A DNA stretch of 64,000 bases from Brevibacillus choshinensis. Lineage in GTDB: Bacteria; Bacillota; Bacilli; Brevibacillales; Brevibacillaceae. The stretch lies in the NCBI RefSeq assembly GCF_001420695.1, contig NZ_LJJB01000013.1:558065-622064 (forward strand), in the 5' to 3' direction. Below the pieces are notes generated by a model that was not told where the DNA came from, searched no databases, and worked only from the letters and a program-made list of their open reading frames with translations. The translations under genes were made by a program, and so were the position numbers. This document shows, piece by piece, positions 60,082 to 64,000 of this stretch. How positions within the stretch are numbered: the stretch's first letter is position 1; the number at the start of each line of letters is the position of its first letter.

Positions 60082-61395
60082 ATGAATCTATATGAAGCGA
60101 TTGTAGATCAGCAAGAAAAAATCGCGGTCATCGGACTGGGGTATGTGGGTTTGCCTGTAGCTGTCGCCTTGTCGAAAAAGGCCTCAGTCATCGGCTTTGA
60201 TGTGAATCGCCAAAAGGTGGAAGACTACCTCAACGGAATATGTGTGGATGGAAGCATCGAGGAAGAACGTCTACGTGCGTGCACGATCGACTTTACGAAC
60301 GATGAGACGAGATTGAAGGAAGCGCGGTTTTTCATTATTGCTGTTCCGACCCCTATCAAAAGCGGTAATGTGCCAGATCTCCATTATGTACAGGCTGCGA
60401 CCCGAACTGTGGCCAAGCAGATGCCAAAAGGCTCCGTAGTCGTTTTTGAATCGACGGTCTATCCCGGTGTGACCGAGGAAGTGTGCATCCCGATTCTGGA
60501 AAGCGAGTCCGGACTGCGATGCGGAACGGATTTCAAGGTAGGATATTCGCCGGAGCGCATCAATCCGGGGGATCAGGTACACCGGTTTGAAACGATTATC
60601 AAGATCGTTTCCGGGATCGATGACGAAACGTTAGAGACGGTAGCTCGGGTCTACGGTCTGGCAGTGGAAGCGGGCGTCTACCGAGCGGAGAGTATCAAAG
60701 TAGCAGAAGCAGCCAAAGTCATTGAAAATGCTCAACGTGATATCAATATTGCATTTATGAACGAACTCGCGATGCTGTTTCACCAGATGGGGATCAACAC
60801 CAAGGCAGTGCTGCAAGCAGCCAGCACGAAATGGAATTTTCTTAAATTCACGCCTGGTCTAGTAGGTGGACATTGCATCGGAATCGATCCTTACTACTTG
60901 ACGTACAAGGCAGAGGATAGTGGATACCGTTCGAAAATCATCCTTGCGGGACGTCACATCAATGATGGAATGGGGAAATACATCGCGGAGCAAATCATTA
61001 AGTCAGTCGTGCGTTTAAAGCTGGACGTCAAGAACGTCAAGATCGGAATCCTTGGCTTGGCTTACAAGGAAAATTGCACCGACATTCGCAATACAAAAGT
61101 AACGGATATCATTCACGAACTACACGAATATGGAATGGTTCCTCTCATTGTGGATCCCTTGGTTGATTCTCGACAAGCGTTCGAGGAATACCAAATCGAG
61201 CTCTCTTCGCAGGAGGCGCTCAAAGATTTGGACGTGGTAGTCGTAGCGGTTCCACATGCATCCTTTGCACAGATGAGCGTCGAAGATTTTGAGGTCATGT
61301 ACGGCAGCGAAAAGACGAAAATTATGATCGACGTCAAAGGCATCTACGACAAAGCCGATTTCGAGAACAAAGGATACCATTACTGGAGCTTGTAA
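60082..61395 (+). CDS. nucleotide sugar dehydrogenase (UDP-glucose/UDP-HexNAc 6-dehydrogenase family)
   Basis: 437 residues; oxidises C6 of a UDP-sugar to the uronic acid with two NAD. Seen: IAVIGLGYVGLPVAVALS (NAD site), FIIAVPTPIK, STVYPGVTEE, GYSPERINPGD, KVIENAQRDINIAFMNELAML, and the catalytic Cys in GGHCIGIDPYYLTYKAE. The FKV-SPERINPGD and HCIGIDPYY forms are closer to the UDP-N-acetylhexosamine branch (WbpA/VipA type) than to plain UDP-glucose dehydrogenase. AGAGGAAG precedes ATG 60082. It supplies a uronic acid precursor to the synthase that follows 21 nt later. Confidence 0.9.
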   Translation: MNLYEAIVDQQEKIAVIGLGYVGLPVAVALSKKASVIGFDVNRQKVEDYLNGICVDGSIEEERLRACTIDFTNDETRLKEARFFIIAVPTPIKSGNVPDLHYVQAATRTVAKQMPKGSVVVFESTVYPGVTEEVCIPILESESGLRCGTDFKVGYSPERINPGDQVHRFETIIKIVSGIDDETLETVARVYGLAVEAGVYRAESIKVAEAAKVIENAQRDINIAFMNELAMLFHQMGINTKAVLQAASTKWNFLKFTPGLVGGHCIGIDPYYLTYKAEDSGYRSKIILAGRHINDGMGKYIAEQIIKSVVRLKLDVKNVKIGILGLAYKENCTDIRNTKVTDIIHELHEYGMVPLIVDPLVDSRQAFEEYQIELSSQEALKDLDVVVVAVPHASFAQMSVEDFEVMYGSEKTKIMIDVKGIYDKADFENKGYHYWSL

Positions 61396-61416
61396 GATGG
61401 AATGGGGAGAGCGACA

Positions 61417-63279
61417 GTGTTTTTTAAAAAGAAAAAGCAGAAAGTGGAAGAAGTACTGACTGTCTCCCGAGCAGATCGACGCCTTTTATCAAACGTACCT
61501 GATCCGGAAAGGCTACGTACCCAAGTGGATCGCAGAGGTCACGTGTCGGATACCAATGAGGCTGACCCGGAATACTTGGACAAGATTCGGATGCTCAGCT
61601 TGAGATACATGGCCAATTTTGATGTTTTAATCTATCCCCGCAAGCAACAGAGAAAAAATGCGCTGAAGGGACGAGCAGTCGACATTTCTTCCACGGGAAT
61701 ATTGGTGGAGCTTGGCCCAGCCTCGACAGATCGCATATTCGTAGGGAAAAAGGTCTACCTTCATTGCGACATCCCACCGGGTACGATGCCGGAAGGATTT
61801 GAATCTACGGTAAAAATGGATGGAACGGTAGTCAGGACGTTTCGCGAGGAGCAGGATGGTCAGGAGAAGCTGATGGTAGCCTTTGAATTCGCCAAACCTC
61901 TTACGGAGTACTTCCAAAAAAAGAGATGGGGCTATGCCATTTACACATCGAGCGCGATGCTGCTTGTAGCGGCCATATTTATCATACTCATGCGGGCAGA
62001 AAGCATTATTTACTTCAAGTACAATATCCTCTTGTACCTGTATAGTCTCATTGCTGCAGCTTTTTTGCTGACGCGCTATTTTTTCGGTGCGCTCTATCGG
62101 GATGTTCCGATCAATCCAGACTATACACCAGGCGTGTCCATCATTATCCCCTGCTTCAATGAAGAGGAATGGATTCACCGGACGATTCTGAGCTGTGTGA
62201 ATCAAAACTACCCGATCGACAAACTGGAAGTCATCGTGGTAGATGACCGTTCAACGGACAAATCAGTGGAACAGATCGAGAAAGTCATCCAGATGATTCA
62301 TAATGAAGCGGAGCGTTTCATGACCAAAGAACGGGTACGGATGTTTGTGCTTCCCGAAAATGGAGGGAAGCGGGTCGCTCTCGTGAAAGGTGTGGAAATG
62401 GCCATGCATGACTTAGTCGTGTTCGTAGACTCTGACAGCTTTCTGGAGCCGACCGCTATCAGACATCTGGTTCAACCGTTTCAAGATCCCAAAATGGGCG
62501 GCGTAGCAGGACGGACGGACGTGGAGAATAAGTTTACGAACTCCATCACGAAATTGCAAACGGTTCGTTATTATATCGCTTTTCGTATTATGAAGGCGGC
62601 CGAAGCATGGTTTGACAGTGTCACTTGTCTGTCAGGGCCGCTGTCATGTTACCGAAAAGATCTGGTGATCAAACATTCCGAGGCTTGGCTCACACAAAAA
62701 TTTCTCGGACAGCCGGCTACATTTGGTGATGACCGAAGCATGACCAACTTCATATTGAAAACGCATCGGACATCTTATCAAGACTCGGCGATATGCTCTA
62801 CCATCGTGCCTTCAAACATGGGAGTGTTCCTCAAGCAGCAGATGCGCTGGAAGCGATCATGGCTGCGAGAATCGCTGCGAGCCAGTACCTTCATTTGGAA
62901 AAAGGAACCATTCATGGCGCTGTTCTTTTATATTGGACTCATAGTCCCGATTGCAGCACCCGTTATCGTTTTGTACAACCTCGGGTACGTACCGCTCGTC
63001 CATCACGTGTTTCCTGGCACATTCCTGATGGGGTTGTTCCTGATGGCGTCGCTCATGAGTCTGGCTCACTTGTTGTATCGCAAGAGTAGGCTTTGGGTTT
63101 TCGGTATGGTTTTTTGCGTGTTCTATGAGTTCGTTTTGCTATGGCAGATGCCAGTCGCATGGGTGACTTTCTGGAAATCCACATGGGGAACGAGGGAAAC
63201 TCCGCAAGATATTGAGGCAAGGAAGAAAAAAGAAGCCCGCAAACAAAAGAACAAAAAGGGGTTCGGGTTGCCTTTTTAA
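61417..63279 (+). CDS. GT2 polysaccharide synthase with N-terminal PilZ domain
   Basis: A 620-residue membrane synthase. Residues about 60-165 form a PilZ-like c-di-GMP domain with both binding motifs: RKQQR (75-79) and DISSTG (89-94). Two helices (about 171-225) lead to a processive GT2 domain: VSIIIPCFNEEEWI, VVDDRSTD, FVDSDSFLEP (DxD 338-340), FGDDRSMTNF and QQMRW (474-478, QxxRW), then four more helices and a basic tail. The domain order is the reverse of BcsA, where PilZ is C-terminal. GTG 61417 has GGGGAG 7 nt upstream; ATG 61402 is an alternative. Expected to polymerise an aminosugar- or uronate-containing glycan when c-di-GMP is high. Confidence 0.88.
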   Translation: MFFKKKKQKVEEVLTVSRADRRLLSNVPDPERLRTQVDRRGHVSDTNEADPEYLDKIRMLSLRYMANFDVLIYPRKQQRKNALKGRAVDISSTGILVELGPASTDRIFVGKKVYLHCDIPPGTMPEGFESTVKMDGTVVRTFREEQDGQEKLMVAFEFAKPLTEYFQKKRWGYAIYTSSAMLLVAAIFIILMRAESIIYFKYNILLYLYSLIAAAFLLTRYFFGALYRDVPINPDYTPGVSIIIPCFNEEEWIHRTILSCVNQNYPIDKLEVIVVDDRSTDKSVEQIEKVIQMIHNEAERFMTKERVRMFVLPENGGKRVALVKGVEMAMHDLVVFVDSDSFLEPTAIRHLVQPFQDPKMGGVAGRTDVENKFTNSITKLQTVRYYIAFRIMKAAEAWFDSVTCLSGPLSCYRKDLVIKHSEAWLTQKFLGQPATFGDDRSMTNFILKTHRTSYQDSAICSTIVPSNMGVFLKQQMRWKRSWLRESLRASTFIWKKEPFMALFFYIGLIVPIAAPVIVLYNLGYVPLVHHVFPGTFLMGLFLMASLMSLAHLLYRKSRLWVFGMVFCVFYEFVLLWQMPVAWVTFWKSTWGTRETPQDIEARKKKEARKQKNKKGFGLPF

Positions 63280-63316
63280 AGGACACCAGTAGAGTTCATG
63301 AGTGAGGGTGGCAGAT

Positions 63317-64000
63317 ATGATGAAGGAAAAACGCGATTCCGCTCTGGATTATCAAAAGAAAAATCGCAGAAAAAAGATTCGTGCCGTAGGGCAATTTGCG
63401 ATCTTGTTGTTCGTGGGCATTTTACTGTATCTAGCCGTATTTGATACGAAGCGGTACGAAGAAGCAGACCTGTCTCAATGGCAGAATGAAAAAGGCTTCA
63501 TTGCTCTTTCTTATTTTGGGGTGGGTCGCTCCGGTACACCTAAGCTGATTGCAAAGGAACACTTAGACGAACAGCTGCAGGCGCTACAACAGCAAGGGTA
63601 TGTGACGATCTCACAGCAGGACATTCTTGATTTTTATAAAAAACAAAAGCCTCTTCCAGAAAAGGCTTTGTTCCTGGCCTTTGAGGATGGACGCAACGAC
63701 TCCCATTTGTTTGCCCAACCGCTCTTGGAAAAGTACAATTACAAGGCAACCGCATTGACGTACGCCAATAAAATGGGCAACAGTGACAATAAATTCCTAC
63801 AGCCTAAGGACCTGCTGCGCATGCAGGAAAATGGCTTCTGGGAAATGGGAACGAACGGCTATCGACTCACATACATCAATATTTTCGATCAAGATGGGCG
63901 CTTTATTGGAGTGAAGGACGAAAATGAGCTGCCCACGAAAAATCATGTGGAGTATTACAATCATTATTTGATGGATTTCATCCGTGATCACAACATGATC
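63317..64000 (+). CDS. NodB-like polysaccharide deacetylase/hydrolase protein (3' truncated by window)
   Basis: Frame open from ATG 63317 (or 63320) to the window end, 228 codons so far. A basic N-terminus precedes one transmembrane helix (about 24-42), then an extracytoplasmic domain: EKGFIALSYFGVGRSGTPKLI, EQLQALQQQGYVTISQQDIL and PEKALFLAFEDGRNDS, equivalent to NodB motif 1 with Glu in place of the first Asp, and KYNYKATALTYANKM. The later FWEMGTNGYRL lacks the HxxxH of active deacetylases. Weak GAGGGTG upstream. It continues the polysaccharide operon 37 nt after the synthase. Confidence 0.75.
   Translation, partial: MMKEKRDSALDYQKKNRRKKIRAVGQFAILLFVGILLYLAVFDTKRYEEADLSQWQNEKGFIALSYFGVGRSGTPKLIAKEHLDEQLQALQQQGYVTISQQDILDFYKKQKPLPEKALFLAFEDGRNDSHLFAQPLLEKYNYKATALTYANKMGNSDNKFLQPKDLLRMQENGFWEMGTNGYRLTYINIFDQDGRFIGVKDENELPTKNHVEYYNHYLMDFIRDHNMI

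Noticed and set aside
1-64000. CRISPR array, prophage, tRNA or rRNA genes
   Set aside because: No regularly spaced direct repeats, phage structural genes, cloverleaf or rRNA sequence was seen in reading the window.

Overview
The window reads as the chromosome of an endospore-forming, low-to-mid GC Bacillota. Spore genes are spread along it: a GerA-type germinant receptor operon, a PdaA-type cortex deacetylase, CotS/CotSA-like coat genes, a Gmad2 lipoprotein and a SpoIIM-domain protein. Shine-Dalgarno sites are strong and GTG/TTG starts are frequent. The nearest match I can suggest from memory is Brevibacillus (Paenibacillaceae); this is an inference, not a search result. I saw no rRNA, tRNA, CRISPR array, prophage or intact insertion sequence.

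Layout. 1-2.4 kb: end of a branched-chain amino acid ABC importer (livM-livG-livF). 2.6-11.3 kb: singletons, namely TetR, a NucB-like DNase, a zinc-ribbon fragment, an MFS carrier, a YtcJ-type amidohydrolase, an EamA exporter divergent from a LysR regulator, a frameshifted SDR gene and a YwaF-like membrane protein. 11.4-17 kb: a tiny zinc protein, an orphan PTS IIC-like protein with an unusual N-terminal domain behind repeated operators, a Gmad2 lipoprotein, aspA and pdaA. 17-25.5 kb: a SWIM-SNF2 helicase, a CotS-like gene with a long Lys/Glu repeat tail, its GT4 partner, a coat-like protein and a LysE exporter. 25.7-32.5 kb: a compact membrane cluster (multi-TM protein, DUF4129, DUF4350, MoxR ATPase, DUF58), with SpoIIM-domain and RDD genes facing it.

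32.8-43.3 kb: a threonine-aldolase-like enzyme, a coiled-coil/phosphodiester glycosidase pair, gamma-glutamyltransferase, an epimerase, a VanY-type carboxypeptidase, signal peptidase I, a MarR regulator, an exported GWV/PVEDQFV repeat protein and an M29 aminopeptidase. 43.3-51.8 kb: an alkylpyrone type III PKS and its methyltransferase (bpsA-bpsB), an MFS carrier, a diguanylate cyclase, a DUF47-Pit phosphate pair, lgt and a stand-alone LigD polymerase. 51.9-57.2 kb: a four-gene ger operon directly followed by an ATP-dependent DNA ligase, so the two halves of an end-joining system flank the germination genes. 57.2-58.5 kb: a decayed stretch with an SDR tail, an 83-nt foldable element, DUF1904 and a deleted deacetylase copy. 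58.6-64 kb: an exopolysaccharide locus (two-domain deacetylase, NDP-sugar dehydrogenase, GT2 synthase with an N-terminal PilZ domain, and a second NodB-like protein cut by the window end).

The most promising leads are the PilZ-GT2 polysaccharide locus, the GWV/PVEDQFV repeat protein, the split end-joining genes around the ger operon, a 67-nt repeated structured element present twice, and the 83-nt inverted-repeat element near 57.5 kb.
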